A DNA stretch of 64,000 nt from JANOZM01 sp031429355 (GCA_031429355.1 JANOZM010000004.1:668016-732015); one strand, 5' to 3'; positions 1 to 8,873 are shown, counted from the first letter of the stretch. Made by a program: numbers and translations. The notes: generated from the sequence alone by a model not told the origin.

Positions 1-112
1 CTTTTTGACCATCTGCTGCACGGTGCAGTCTGTAGCCAGCCTCTTCAAGGTGCAGTTGAATCGACCTAGCGATTTCGTCATCGTCTTCAACAAGTAGTAT
101 ATTTTCGTTCAT
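1..112 (-). CDS. Response regulator, N-terminal fragment (runs off the left edge)
   Basis: Thirty-seven codons are visible, reading MNENILLVEDDDEIARSIQ and onward. The VEDDDE acidic cluster after a hydrophobic strand is the start of a CheY-like receiver domain, where the acidic residues bind Mg2+ next to the phospho-accepting Asp (beyond the edge). The family transmits signals from a sensor histidine kinase; with this opening the protein is probably an OmpR-type DNA-binding regulator, but the output domain is not in the window. The ATG at 112 is the only sensible start. It is divergent from the exported-protein gene at 507, which it might regulate; that link is inference only. Confidence 0.8.
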   Translation of the reverse strand, partial: MNENILLVEDDDEIARSIQLHLEEAGYRLHRAADGQK

Positions 113-344
113 GCTGTTAAACATATCATCTATCTGTGCCTGAATCATCACGGGCACGATACAGATTGATTACGGTTTGATATCGTGAAACTAATTCACC
201 AAGCTCTTGAAACAATATTAATTGCGTGCGGCTAGCGTCTGTTGCGCTGGTTTCAATGGCGTGATTTCAGTGTGAGTTGGAGTGATGACGTTAACGCTAA
301 TTGCAGTGAATGTGCAAACAATCGTGCTTCAAGCGCCAGTCGTT

Positions 345-463
345 GTTATCCAATTGAGATGAAACCGCTGTTAAACCGATCCCTCGGTGAGTTCAAGCCG
401 ACAACTAGGCGGCGCAAACTGCATTCCATCGACAAACACATTGTCGAAGTCACTAAAACGAAT
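345..463 (+). promoter_or_regulatory. Upstream blocks shared with the paralogue at 13.1 kb
   Basis: Four blocks upstream of the gene at 507 recur upstream of its paralogue (13092-13245, minus strand): 345-360 (GTTATCCAATTGAGAT), 387-410 (starts GTGAGTTCAAGC, ends AACTAGGC), 422-437 (CATTCCATCGACAAAC) and 449-463 (GTCACTAAAACGAAT). The gaps between the first three (26 and 11 bp) are identical at both loci. This is direct sequence similarity; a shared promoter or regulator site is the inference. The rest of the 113-506 intergenic stretch shows no gene I can support. Confidence 0.6.
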
Positions 464-506
464 GCAGTACCGAACGCAATACCAACCAACTAAAAGGATC
501 TTAATC

Positions 507-830
507 ATGAAAAACATCATCGCCGCTACAATCATCGCTCTGTCAACAATTTCTGCTGGTTCGGCTTTAGCCAACAACTCAACACAACCTTATATCTGGA
601 CCAACGGTGAAGCAGGCTTGATCGCAAACCCAGCTTATAAAGTTAGCGGCGCAGCCGATAAGTCAGAAGGCCACTACTTAGTAGGCGTTGGCGAAAATGA
701 TTTACGTGCAAACCCAAAGTTTGCGAAATTGCCAAACATGATGCACACACCGTTGTTTAAGGCAGGTGTTGGTGAACTAAGTTTGATTGAGATTGCACCG
801 GCTGCTAAACAAATGGTTGCAATGAAGTAA
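507..830 (+). CDS. Small exported protein of unknown function (copy 1)
   Basis: A 107-residue protein with a clear Sec signal peptide (MKNIIAATIIALSTISAGSALA, cleavage probably after ALA near residue 22). The mature part is short and has no motif I recognise; conserved features are PYIWTNGEAGLIANPAYK, SEG, LVGVGEN, LRANPKF, LPNMMHTPLFKAG and a C-terminal AAxQMVA. It is about 75% identical by eye in the mature region to the protein at 12723-13064. The ATG at 507 has an AAAGGA Shine-Dalgarno about 8 bases upstream; upstream in-frame starts have none. A strong hairpin terminator follows, so it is probably monocistronic. Confidence 0.85.
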   Translation: MKNIIAATIIALSTISAGSALANNSTQPYIWTNGEAGLIANPAYKVSGAADKSEGHYLVGVGENDLRANPKFAKLPNMMHTPLFKAGVGELSLIEIAPAAKQMVAMK

Positions 831-855
831 TCAAACGTTACTTTCCTTATTGGAA

Positions 856-885
856 TGAGCCGTTCGACATCAGTCGAACGGCTCA
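856..885 (+). terminator. Rho-independent terminator after the exported-protein gene
   Basis: A perfect 13-bp stem (TGAGCCGTTCGAC / GTCGAACGGCTCA) closes a 4-base ATCA loop, followed by TTTTC. It starts 25 bases after the stop codon at 830. Confidence 0.85.
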
Positions 886-895
886 TTTTCATTTA

Positions 896-1450
896 TTGAT
901 GGACTTATTCAACGAAGACAAAAAGCAACTTTCTAAGGGCGCGTTGTTTCAGGCCACTAATGATGGAAAAGCTATCAACTTATTTGGGACTATATACGTT
1001 GGTGCAAATTCAGATCTGCCATTAGGAATTGCAACAATTTCTCGCTTAATCGAATGTGAAGCGCTATTACTTGAGATCGATTTATCTGACCCCAAAAGGG
1101 CGCATGAATTCGCCAAACTTTCTATTTCGAAAAAACCGCTCAGCTTGACTGATAAGGAGCGCTGAATCGTGTTTGCGGCGACATGAACAATGAAAATTGA
1201 CGACGAAAAAGCATTGAACTTTCGACCCACTATTCTAGCTTCAATAATCCAATTTACCCAAGCGCACGAGGCGGAGTTAGAAGCCGAGAACGTTTATGCC
1301 ATGTTTTTACTTGAATTAGCTTTAGCCAATAAAATTCAGGTGATCCTTATTGAGATTGTTGCAGAGCAATTTACGTTAGAGGACGAGTTTACCGAAGCGG
1401 AATTGAAGTGCCTAGTGCAAAACAGTGCTCGATCCGTCTGCGCGACTTAA
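896..1450 (+). pseudogene. Decayed TraB/GumN-family gene
   Basis: Two open stretches in the same frame (896-1165 and 1190-1450) are separated by two in-frame stops. The first has the family opening: KGALFQATNDGK, LFGTIYVGA, and a hydrophobic strand ending LLLEIDLSDP, matching the LFGTxHVG and ALxLEID motifs of TraB/GumN proteins (Pfam PF01963). The second has the later helical part (AMFLLELALANKIQVI) with a GLETxEEQ-like position degenerated to LIEIVAEQF. The family is usually about 280 residues with a signal peptide; here the signal peptide and the C-terminal third are missing and the middle is shortened. Family assignment rests on motifs; the loss-of-function call rests on the stops. Confidence 0.65.
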
Positions 1451-1497
1451 ACGGCCGATACCGCGCAGATCGGTCGAACCAAAGGGCAAAAATGCGT

Positions 1498-1980
1498 TCA
1501 AATGAAAGCATATTGCAATTGGTGAGCCTGCGTTGAATAACTAGTGTAATCAGCGGGTTCACTATCGCTAGGCTTGACTTTTAACTGAAACCCAACAGCC
1601 ATTAACCGCATTGCGTCAGAGGTGGCTTGTGTGAGCCACTTGGCGGATTTGAGCATGGACTCTTCGATAGAACAGGGTCTAGATTGAATGCTGGAAAAAG
1701 CGTCAATGCCGTATCGCAAATTATCAGTTACACCTTCGCCCAACCGCCCCGCGAAGGCAATAACGGGCAGGCCGCGCTCCTTGGCTCGCCGTGCAACTTC
1801 GGTGGGCACTTTGCCAAACGGGGTTTGTGCGTCCAAGCTACCTTCTGCGGTAATCACTAAGTCAGCCTGATCGAGTAGTGAGTCAAGTTCTAAGTAACGC
1901 ATCACAATATCAAAACGCGGATGTAATCGTCCGCCTAAAAGGCCCAGTACTGCAGCCCCTAAACCACCGTAATCTCCTTT
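1498..1980 (-). pseudogene. Glycerate 2-kinase, C-terminal remnant
   Basis: The reading frame is open from about 1980 to the stop at 1498 and encodes about 160 residues matching the second half of bacterial glycerate kinases (GlxK/GarK type, normally about 380 residues): GDYGGLGAAVLGLLGGRL, then ADLVITAEGSLDAQTPFGK (the ITGEGxxDxQTxxGK motif) and LPVIAFAGRLGEG. The N-terminal half, including the start and the substrate domain, is absent; the similarity stops at about 1980, where the opposite-strand lipoprotein gene begins. ATP-dependent phosphorylation of glycerate is the family role, but this remnant is unlikely to be active. Confidence 0.75.
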
Positions 1981-2375
1981 TAATACTAAGCACCTGTTCG
2001 CTATTTTCTGCCTGCGCCGCGCCTCGGGCTGTTATGTACCCCGAGGACGATCTGCCTAAACGCACTGCAGCCGTTCGTGACTTACAGCAGTGCGAAGTCC
2101 AAGGCAAATCAACCATTGGTCTGAACGCCGGAAAAGACCGCACGCTACGCAATGCCGGCACTGCGGGTGCTATAGGTGCTGCTGCAACCGCCAGTGCGCT
2201 TATTGTGCGTAAGTCAAATGACGTATTCACCAATGCGGCTGCGGCTGGGGTTGCGGGTGGTGTCGGTGTTTTAATCAAGGGTGCTTTAGAGGCCAATCAC
2301 CCCGATCGGGTCTACGAAGAATTTATTAAGCAATGTATGAAAAAACGCGGTCATCAGGTTTTGGGTTGGCGGTAA
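1878..2375 (+). CDS. Putative glycine-zipper lipoprotein, start uncertain
   Basis: The recognisable part begins near 1965 with a hydrophobic stretch (NLLLILSTCSLFSACAAP) that looks like a lipoprotein signal with an imperfect lipobox, then a charged spacer, a glycine/alanine-rich zipper (AGTAGAIGAAATASA and AAAAGVAGGVGVLI) and a C-terminal CMKKRGHQVLGWR. The ending resembles a family of small outer-membrane glycine-zipper proteins that finish in xCxxxRGYxVIGW. No ATG or good ribosome site precedes the signal; the only GTG (1878) lies inside the antisense glycerate-kinase remnant. I infer that the rearrangement that cut the kinase also removed this gene's original start. It may be functional from a weak start or be dying. 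Confidence 0.6.
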   Translation: MSQVLSNASQYQNADVIVRLKGPVLQPLNHRNLLLILSTCSLFSACAAPRAVMYPEDDLPKRTAAVRDLQQCEVQGKSTIGLNAGKDRTLRNAGTAGAIGAAATASALIVRKSNDVFTNAAAAGVAGGVGVLIKGALEANHPDRVYEEFIKQCMKKRGHQVLGWR

Positions 2376-2457
2376 ATGCCTTCTGCTAGCGTCGTTACGG
2401 CTTTGAAATGGCGGAGAAAAGTAGTAAATACCCTGACGTTCGTTGCCAAAAATTGCA

Positions 2458-3459
2458 TTAGGGAATCGCCAACAATTTATTGGAGATAAATGCACTTAGT
2501 ACCTGCTCAATGGAGGCTGGATCTTCTAGCAGCGCATGGCCTGAGTTGAGAATTTCAATGACGTTAACTCCCAATAATGCAGCGTAGCGCTCGGCACTTG
2601 CCATCGGGATAAAATCGCAACCTCCGCGCACTACAACGCTGGGGATTTTAGGAAAAGTCTCCCAAGAGCCTTTGCTTTGCGCGACTTCTTTTTGAACGAT
2701 GCGATTGACGAATAAATTTCCACCACCGGGAAGGGATGCGTTACTTACATTGCTTTGGCGGCACACCATTGCAGACAACAATTCAGTGCTGGCCAAGTCA
2801 TCGAACAATCGACCACTTTCAGTTTGTGAAATTTCAGTTTCGGCACGGCCCCCGATTTCGTCGATTTTCTCTACTGCATTTGATAGCGCATCGGTTATCT
2901 TAACGTTGTCGCGTTTGGTTGGCGAATAATCGCGGCGCACGGCGAGTCCCGGAAATACACCAGGAGAAGTGACAGCCAGCGCTGCAACGCGATCTGGAAA
3001 CTTTCTTGCGTATAGCAAACTTAATTGACTGCCCCATGAGTTACCCCAAAGGATTATCTTTGGTGCTTCAAGGTAAACGCGCAGCGCCTCTAAGTCATCG
3101 ATCATGCGGTTTAGGTTGTATTCTATAGCTACTAGACTTTTAGATTGGCCGCTGCCAACTTGATCGTAAAAGATCGTTTTGAACCCTGCTTGTCGAAATA
3201 CTTGACCCTGCTCAATACGCCGATCTTCAGTGTAAAGGCCCGGACCACCATGCAAAAAAATAACTGGTGTTTTGCGTGCAGTGACGGAGTTTGACGGCGA
3301 TACAACCCAAGTTGCGATAACCGATTTTGTACTAAGCTCGACCATTGTCGGTGCTTCACGCGCAGCAGAATTGTTGCGCAAAGATAGACCTGCTAGCAGC
3401 ACTACGAAACTAAAAAAGCAACACAATAAATTGCGAGGTCGTGCAGGTAACTTAATCAA
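2458..3459 (-). CDS. Alpha/beta hydrolase, S33 (proline iminopeptidase-like)
   Basis: 333 residues. A hydrophobic N-terminus (about residues 8-27) suggests a signal peptide or anchor. The alpha/beta hydrolase fold is shown by the HGGPG oxyanion motif near residue 70, YDQVGSGQS, the nucleophile elbow GNSWGS, a late acidic residue in RGGCDFIP and the catalytic His in NSGHALLED, in the order Ser-Asp-His. HGGPG plus GxSWG is typical of prolyl aminopeptidase-like S33 enzymes; the true substrate cannot be inferred. The start is a TTG overlapping the TGA of the upstream yebC-like gene (TTGA), implying translational coupling. Confidence 0.8.
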   Translation of the reverse strand: MIKLPARPRNLLCCFFSFVVLLAGLSLRNNSAAREAPTMVELSTKSVIATWVVSPSNSVTARKTPVIFLHGGPGLYTEDRRIEQGQVFRQAGFKTIFYDQVGSGQSKSLVAIEYNLNRMIDDLEALRVYLEAPKIILWGNSWGSQLSLLYARKFPDRVAALAVTSPGVFPGLAVRRDYSPTKRDNVKITDALSNAVEKIDEIGGRAETEISQTESGRLFDDLASTELLSAMVCRQSNVSNASLPGGGNLFVNRIVQKEVAQSKGSWETFPKIPSVVVRGGCDFIPMASAERYAALLGVNVIEILNSGHALLEDPASIEQVLSAFISNKLLAIP

Positions 3460-4166
3460 TTCAAAGCTACAAAGACGTTTTGTACATCGTCATTGCCATC
3501 AATGCCGTGCAAAAATGATTCAATTTCTTCAAGCTGTTCGGCCGATAAACTGGACGACTTAACAGGGTTTTTGGCTTTGTAACCCAGCTTAGCTGACAAC
3601 ACGGTAAACCCTTGAGCGGGGAGCGCACGGCTTACTAAATCGAGGTCTATCGGGTCTGTTAAAAATAAGGTTGTACCTTCTTCGTCGCCGGCTTCGAAAT
3701 CTTGCGCGCCCGCTTCAATTGCAGCTGTTTCAGCATCAAAGCCAACCGCTGTGGGTTGCGCCTCAATCATGCCAATATGATTAAAGTCCCAAGCAACCGA
3801 GCCCGAGGTGCCCATTTGCCCTTTGCGAAAAAGGATTCGCATTTCGGGCGCCGTACGGTTTACGTTATCAGTCAAACATTCAACCATTACTGCTACTTGG
3901 TGGGGGGCAAAACCTTCGTAAATCACGTGCTCAAAATTAAGCGATTCACCGGTAAGACCAGCACCTTTTTTAACTGCTCGATCGAGTGTGTCTTTTGGCA
4001 TTGACGACTTGCGAGCTTGCTCCATCAAAAGTCGCAACTTCGAGTTTAAGGACGGGTCGGCCCCCGCCTTTGCGGCCACCATAATATCTTTAGCTAGGCG
4101 CCCAAACAACTTACCTTTGGCATTGGCGGCGAGTTCTTTGCCTTTGGCTTTCCACTGTGCGCCCAC
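3456..4166 (-). CDS. YebC/PmpR (TACO1) family protein
   Basis: 236 residues, close to the family's usual 235-250. The N-terminus has the signature MGAQWKAKGKE, FGRLAKDIMVAAKAG, LNSKLRLLMEQARKSSMPKDTLDRAVKK, then YEGFAPHQVAVMVECLTDNVNRT and GSVAWDF, all diagnostic. The family binds DNA or ribosomes, and members have been described as transcriptional regulators and as translation factors relieving stalling at proline stretches. The FGR variant and the separate location away from ruvC suggest the YeeN-like paralogue group. It is the first gene of a two-gene unit with the hydrolase at 2458. Confidence 0.88.
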   Translation of the reverse strand: MGAQWKAKGKELAANAKGKLFGRLAKDIMVAAKAGADPSLNSKLRLLMEQARKSSMPKDTLDRAVKKGAGLTGESLNFEHVIYEGFAPHQVAVMVECLTDNVNRTAPEMRILFRKGQMGTSGSVAWDFNHIGMIEAQPTAVGFDAETAAIEAGAQDFEAGDEEGTTLFLTDPIDLDLVSRALPAQGFTVLSAKLGYKAKNPVKSSSLSAEQLEEIESFLHGIDGNDDVQNVFVALN

Positions 4167-4737
4167 GTGCGCTCCTAAAATTAATTTGCGATCTAATTCG
4201 TATTCTAACGCGGTTCTTAAGCTATCCGATGATCGTCACGTCATACTGCTTTCATACTTCCTTAAACTCTTGCGAAGCCTCCGATAAAGGATGAATATCA
4301 ATGCCTACCGACGTTGCTGCGAGATGGGTGCGAACATAACGAAGCAACAGAAACACCAAAAGAGGCGCTCAAAGTTCCTTTGATGGCTGATTTACTGCTC
4401 AGAAACCATTCAGAATGGCTTTTGGCGAGCAACATTCTGGGTATTTCGCGAGAGACTAAGATCGTGCGTGTGCAGAAATCGGACTTTACTCTGCGTAAAC
4501 AAATAGCGAAATTTTGGCAACACCCAATATTGGGTTGCGAATTGATGCTGGCCCCGCCCGCTTTCGGCATCAGATGACGAAGCGAATTGAGGCGGAAAAA
4601 ACGCGAGAATACCGATAAAATCAGCTAAGGAATCTGGGAATGTGCGCTGCGCACGAAGTTCAAAACTAAAGAGCGCAACTAATGTTCAATTGGTTCTCGT
4701 ACAGTAGAGAACACTTTGAAATCCATCAGGAGTCTTT
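4167..4737. other. 571-bp stretch without a recognisable gene
   Basis: Open frames exist on both strands (for example 4314-4577 plus and 4298-4570 minus), but neither has family motifs or a good start, and they overlap each other. A 14-bp palindrome ACCCAATATTGGGT lies near 4520-4540. Just before 4738, AGGAG provides the ribosome site of the next gene. Confidence 0.4.
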
Positions 4738-5199
4738 ATGAACCCGCAACTAAAAACTTTCGAATCTTTTTCGGTCACTGGTTTGCTAACCCGAACTACA
4801 AATGCCAACGAGCAAAACCCGCAGACCGCAAAAATAGCACCACTATGGCAGCAGTTTTTCACCAGTGGTTTATTCGATCCTAGCCCGAACGCACCGACGG
4901 TGGTGGGTGTGTACCATCAATTCGAGAGCGATTTGAATGGCGCGTTTGATGTCACTGCTGGTATCAAAGGAAACAGTTCTATCTCAGGCACAAAGACCGT
5001 CCAAATACACGCCGGACAGTATTTGGTTTTTAGCTCAAAAGGAGTTATGCCAGCCGCTGTTATAGCCGGCTGGATGCAGGTCTGGCAGTATTTCAACACA
5101 CCACGCAGTCATATTCAGCGCGTATATAAATCCGATTTTGAAGAGTATCTTGCGCCTGACGAAGTCGCCATTTGTATTGGTGTACGCGAACTGGGTTAA
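4738..5199 (+). CDS. GyrI-like / AraC effector-binding domain protein
   Basis: 153 residues forming one stand-alone GyrI-like small-molecule-binding domain. It opens with a strand (FESFSVTGLLTRTTN), has the central APTVVGVYHQFESD and FDVTAGI strands, and closes with HIQRVYKSDFEEYLAPDE and CIGVREL; the (Y/F)E-Y acidic ending is typical of the SHS2 fold of GyrI and Rob/SoxS-type effector domains. Members bind amphipathic ligands or hydrolyse them, but the ligand is unknown here. AGGAG sits 7-8 bases before the ATG. It is convergent with the EEP-family gene. Confidence 0.8.
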   Translation: MNPQLKTFESFSVTGLLTRTTNANEQNPQTAKIAPLWQQFFTSGLFDPSPNAPTVVGVYHQFESDLNGAFDVTAGIKGNSSISGTKTVQIHAGQYLVFSSKGVMPAAVIAGWMQVWQYFNTPRSHIQRVYKSDFEEYLAPDEVAICIGVRELG

Positions 5200-5218
5200 G
5201 CCTTCTGTAAGAAGCCCG

Positions 5219-6268
5219 CTATTTGATATCGAAATCAGCCCAGACAGGAATGTGATCGCTGGGTCGTTCGTCGGCTTTTTTACCGGCGTTATCTGTATGT
5301 GCAGCCGAAACTTCATGACCAATCTTTGCCGAGCTATTTTTTAGTTTGAGCCAAATTTTGCGATCATGAATCTTCGGCGTACTGAGAATATGATCGATCA
5401 ATTCTTTAGTGACCTTGCCACCTGCCTCAGGACTATTGAATTGCACCGTAAACGTAGCAGAGTCGGCTAATTGTGCCTGGCTAAATGCATGTTCAAGCAA
5501 GGCATTCTGTCGGCGGAAACTGCCGCGCAGTTCATCGACTAAGCTTTGCATCAAAAACTCTTTCTCGAAGGTATTCCTAGCAAACCCATCGTTTAAATCG
5601 CCAACAAGAATAACGCCCGAGGCTTGTTCGGAGAGGATCACATGGGTTACGTGGCGACGATAGGCAGCAATATCTGCGCTAAGTTTCTGGCGAGACAAAA
5701 CGGCCGCTTTCATTGCAACGGGGTCTCGTTCTTTAAAGGCCTTAGTGTTAAACCCACTGGTGAATTGACTTTTCGTATGGGCGACGATCAACTCAACGAT
5801 ATCGGTTGAACCCGGTTTACTCAGTTGCAAAAGCACTGGTGGGCGGGCCATTCGGTACGTTTTTTTGGAATCAACTTCTCCCCACGGTTGAAAGGTCACC
5901 GGTCGACCGAGCAGCGCGTAAAGGCGATGCTCTTGATCGATTTGTACAACGTCAATCGCAATGTCTTTACGCACGATCGCGTAGATACTTTGGGTTCCCG
6001 ACTCAACTCCAAATACGTCGTACTTGTTGTCAAGAAATTCGCTTACGAAATGCTTCATTTGCGCAACTTTTGCAGGCCCCTCTTGAATGCCCACAATATC
6101 GGCTTTCAGGTCATTAATGACCGCTGCAATTTTTTCGGCGACTGCTCTCGGGTTCTCAGGATTACGCCCTAAGGCTTTACCCTTGGTTAATCGAATCTTC
6201 GGCTTATTTGGCTCAAAAAGATTGTTCATCCACTCGATGTTGTAGGAAGCGATACGAATACTCGACAT
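5219..6268 (-). CDS. Endonuclease/exonuclease/phosphatase (EEP) family protein
   Basis: 349 residues of the DNase I-like metal-dependent phosphodiesterase fold. Visible signature residues are ASYNIEWMN near the N-terminus (catalytic Asn), DIVGIQEGP (metal-binding Glu), an internal AHTKSQF, GDLNDG (Asp/Asn pair) and the closing SDHIPVWADF (Asp-His). No signal peptide is evident, so it is probably cytoplasmic. The family covers nucleases, phosphoinositide phosphatases and sphingomyelinases, and the substrate cannot be chosen from sequence. The ATG at 6268 follows an AGGAGTCC ribosome site. Confidence 0.85.
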   Translation of the reverse strand: MSSIRIASYNIEWMNNLFEPNKPKIRLTKGKALGRNPENPRAVAEKIAAVINDLKADIVGIQEGPAKVAQMKHFVSEFLDNKYDVFGVESGTQSIYAIVRKDIAIDVVQIDQEHRLYALLGRPVTFQPWGEVDSKKTYRMARPPVLLQLSKPGSTDIVELIVAHTKSQFTSGFNTKAFKERDPVAMKAAVLSRQKLSADIAAYRRHVTHVILSEQASGVILVGDLNDGFARNTFEKEFLMQSLVDELRGSFRRQNALLEHAFSQAQLADSATFTVQFNSPEAGGKVTKELIDHILSTPKIHDRKIWLKLKNSSAKIGHEVSAAHTDNAGKKADERPSDHIPVWADFDIK

Positions 6269-6481
6269 GAAGGACTCCTCTCATAATTAAAAATACCCAG
6301 CGTTTCTTCACTACTAAGGTTAAATGATTGCACCGATAGATTGCAGTAATATTTCTTCGGGTCTGGTCGAAGCTGGTGCTTGATTGATCGACGATTGGCA
6401 GCTTCGCCTCCGCACGTTCAACCGGCGCAAAATTAAACAGCGTTAACAATTCGTGTTTTAAAACTAGTAAACTCTGCCGCT

Positions 6482-7744
6482 ATGAAAAACTCGGTCCCAA
6501 AAGTAATCGTCGTCGGGGGTGGTTTTGCGGGTTTGTGGGCAACGCGCGCGCTGGCTAAGTGCGAATGCGAAATCACATTGATCGACAAACAAAACCACCA
6601 TTTGTTTCAACCCTTACTATATCAAGTTGCAACAGCGGGTTTATCAGCTGGCGATATTGCAGCTCCATTGCGGCATATATTGCGCGAACAAAAGAATGTA
6701 TCGGTGCGTTTGGGCAAGGTCGTTGGTATTGCGCCGATGGAAAAGCACGTAACGTTAGACGACAAAACTGAACTCGATTTCGACTATCTGTTAATCGCTA
6801 GCGGCGCGACCCATGCCTACTTTGGAAAATCGGAATGGGCGCCTCACGCACCTGGCCTAAAAACACTGGACGATGCGCTTAACATTCGCCGCAAATTATT
6901 ATTAGCATTCGAATACGCGGAAGCCAGTACAAGCCAAGTGGAACAAGACGCATGGCTACACTTTGCGGTAATTGGTGGAGGACCAACGGGCGTTGAGTTA
7001 GCGGGTACTTTAGCCGAGATTGCTAGACACACTTTAAAAAATGAGTTTAGGACTATTGACCCGACCGTGGCAAAAGTTCGACTAATCGAAGCCGGCCCGC
7101 GAATTTTGAGTGCCTTCTCTGCGGACCTATCAAATAAAGCGACCAAGCAACTAGAAAGCCTCGGTGTTGAAGTGTGCTGTGGCACAGCAGTTAGCGATAT
7201 TACTGAGAACAGCTATTCCTTAGGTGATAAAACGGTTCCTGCCAAAACAGTGTTATGGGCTGCGGGCGTAGCCGCATCGCCTCTCGGTAAATTACTGGAC
7301 ACGCCGACCGATAAAGCTGGTCGCGTGCAAGTCGAAAATAATCTAAGCCTCGCTAAGTATCCCTTCGTTTTTGTAGCAGGTGATTTAGCGGGTATACAGT
7401 TTGACGGCAAACCGGTTCCCGGAATCGCGCCAGCGGCTAAGCAAATGGGCAAGCACGTTGCGGCAGAAATACAAGCCCTGATGGTCGGTAAAAAGCCATC
7501 GGCATTTCGGTATCGAGACTTTGGCAACTTAGCGACTATTGGCCGATTGTCAGCCATTGTTGACCTGCGTGGCTTTAAATTTTCTGGCGTCTCGGCTTGG
7601 CTTTTTTGGCTGGCGGCGCATATCTTTTTCTTAATCGGCTTTCGCAACCAAATATCCGTTTTTATCAATTGGACGTGGGCTTACTGCAGCTATAAAAGAC
7701 ATGCGCGGGTAATTTATGGTGCAAGCAAAGATAAGCCGGGCTGA
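6482..7744 (+). CDS. ndh: Type II NADH:quinone oxidoreductase
   Basis: 420 residues, standard length. The N-terminal FAD-binding Rossmann motif is VIVVGGGFAGLWAT with the following acidic LIDKQN, then HHLFQPLLYQVATAGLS, a hallmark of NDH-2. A second dinucleotide fold (AVIGGGPTGVELAG) binds NADH. VFVAGDLA and GIAPAAKQMGKH are the FAD and quinone-site regions. The C-terminus has a membrane-attaching hydrophobic segment (WLFWLAAHIFFLIGF) and a basic tail. It oxidises NADH at the inner membrane and reduces quinone without pumping protons. Confidence 0.92.
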   Translation: MKNSVPKVIVVGGGFAGLWATRALAKCECEITLIDKQNHHLFQPLLYQVATAGLSAGDIAAPLRHILREQKNVSVRLGKVVGIAPMEKHVTLDDKTELDFDYLLIASGATHAYFGKSEWAPHAPGLKTLDDALNIRRKLLLAFEYAEASTSQVEQDAWLHFAVIGGGPTGVELAGTLAEIARHTLKNEFRTIDPTVAKVRLIEAGPRILSAFSADLSNKATKQLESLGVEVCCGTAVSDITENSYSLGDKTVPAKTVLWAAGVAASPLGKLLDTPTDKAGRVQVENNLSLAKYPFVFVAGDLAGIQFDGKPVPGIAPAAKQMGKHVAAEIQALMVGKKPSAFRYRDFGNLATIGRLSAIVDLRGFKFSGVSAWLFWLAAHIFFLIGFRNQISVFINWTWAYCSYKRHARVIYGASKDKPG

Positions 7745-7746
7745 GT

Positions 7747-7977
7747 TTGAATATCGCTTCCGACAAGTCTCAGCAAATATTGACTGAGATGTTTTCAATC
7801 AAAAAAGTGCCTTTGGCGTTTTTGGGGCAGATTGCTGAGTTTAAAGATTTCCACAGCCAAGATTTTCCGGCAGTTCAAGCCACGATGTCAGAAGACGCCG
7901 ATATGCAAGACTTCGACTTTTATTTCAAGTACACATTAGACTTAGTGGAGACTTTAAAACCCCTTTGGAACAAATAA
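7747..7977 (+). CDS. Small hypothetical protein
   Basis: 76 residues, acidic, no membrane segment or known motif. It starts at a TTG two bases after the ndh stop and overlaps the 3' end of the convergent AbiEi-like gene by 24 bases. Its composition (FKDFHSQDFPAVQ, QDFDFYFKYTLDLVETLKPLWNK) looks like a real helical protein. Coupling to ndh is the only context clue; function unknown. Confidence 0.55.
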   Translation: MNIASDKSQQILTEMFSIKKVPLAFLGQIAEFKDFHSQDFPAVQATMSEDADMQDFDFYFKYTLDLVETLKPLWNK

Positions 7978-8835
7978 GCGCCATCGTTCGCTGTAGCTTG
8001 GTTTTCGCATTCCGTGAACCAAGTAAAAGTCGTGCTTAATTGGAAGGCTCTGCAGTAAATTAATTTGACTAGCTGTGTAGTCCGCTCGCTCTAAGTAATA
8101 GCCTATGGCTTGATGATATGGATAGATGAAATCTAGTTCGCGTAAAAGCGCGACTAGTTTCTTGATTGAAACGGTTTCCTTGGCGATCTCATAGGCTTTT
8201 GCGACTTCAAAAACACCGCCTGCATAAAAAGGGCGTACAGCGATGTCGATCAGTGTTCGCTCTAACCCGGTCAACGATACGGTGACTTCACTTGCGTTAT
8301 CGTCACTCACTGCTTTCTTGACAACACCTAAATTACTTGTGTGGGCACCGTTTAAAAGATAGATGCGACGATCATCGTGTTTGACCCAATTGCTTGAGAC
8401 ACGCGGCGCCTGTTGGAAAGCAATTTCCATTGCAGAAAGATCTAACGAGGTAGGTTTGGTGGCCACGGGGCGCTCTACTGTTAAATAAATGGACTTAGGC
8501 ACTTGCTCGGTCAGCCCGTGCATTCGCAGTGCGCTGTAATGACTGAAATGCACGCCGCTCTGTAAGTTCGTGAGTACATAAGGCAGTGGTGGTTCGCCCC
8601 ATACGTAGCGCTTTATTGGATGAGCGGGGAACTTGAATTCAACGGGCGCTAATTTGCCTGAATCAGTTAAAAAATCTATGAACTGTGTAGTGGTTGTCGC
8701 TTGGGCTAAACGCCAAAATTCTCTTTTGGTAATAAGAATGTCAGCCAGTTCTTTTCGCTTAAAAACGTGCGAGTGTGATTTGTCAAAGTAGCTAAAAATA
8801 GCTGCCTGTGCGAGTACTATTTTCTTTGTGCTCAT
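7954..8835 (-). CDS. Orphan type IV antitoxin, AbiEi family
   Basis: 293 residues. The N-terminal third is a winged-helix-like region (AAIFSYFDKSHSHVFKRKELADIL). The middle has the AbiEi core: HFSHYSALRMHGLTEQVPKSIYLTVERP, then VSLTGLERTLIDIAVRPFYAGGVFEVAKAY, followed by a helical C-terminus. In known type IV systems (AbiE), AbiEi represses its own promoter by binding inverted repeats and neutralises AbiEii, a nucleotidyltransferase toxin encoded just downstream. No nucleotidyltransferase gene is present on either side here, so this is a solitary antitoxin-like protein, possibly a stand-alone regulator. Two perfect palindromes lie upstream. Confidence 0.75.
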   Translation of the reverse strand: MSTKKIVLAQAAIFSYFDKSHSHVFKRKELADILITKREFWRLAQATTTTQFIDFLTDSGKLAPVEFKFPAHPIKRYVWGEPPLPYVLTNLQSGVHFSHYSALRMHGLTEQVPKSIYLTVERPVATKPTSLDLSAMEIAFQQAPRVSSNWVKHDDRRIYLLNGAHTSNLGVVKKAVSDDNASEVTVSLTGLERTLIDIAVRPFYAGGVFEVAKAYEIAKETVSIKKLVALLRELDFIYPYHQAIGYYLERADYTASQINLLQSLPIKHDFYLVHGMRKPSYSERWRLFVPKGF

Positions 8836-8873
8836 TTGGTGGATTGGCGCAAAGTAGTTGAGAGTTTGTAGCG

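Noticed and set aside
4298..4577. Overlapping open frames on both strands
   Set aside because: No family motif, no ribosome site, and each contradicts the other; kept only as a note on the gap.
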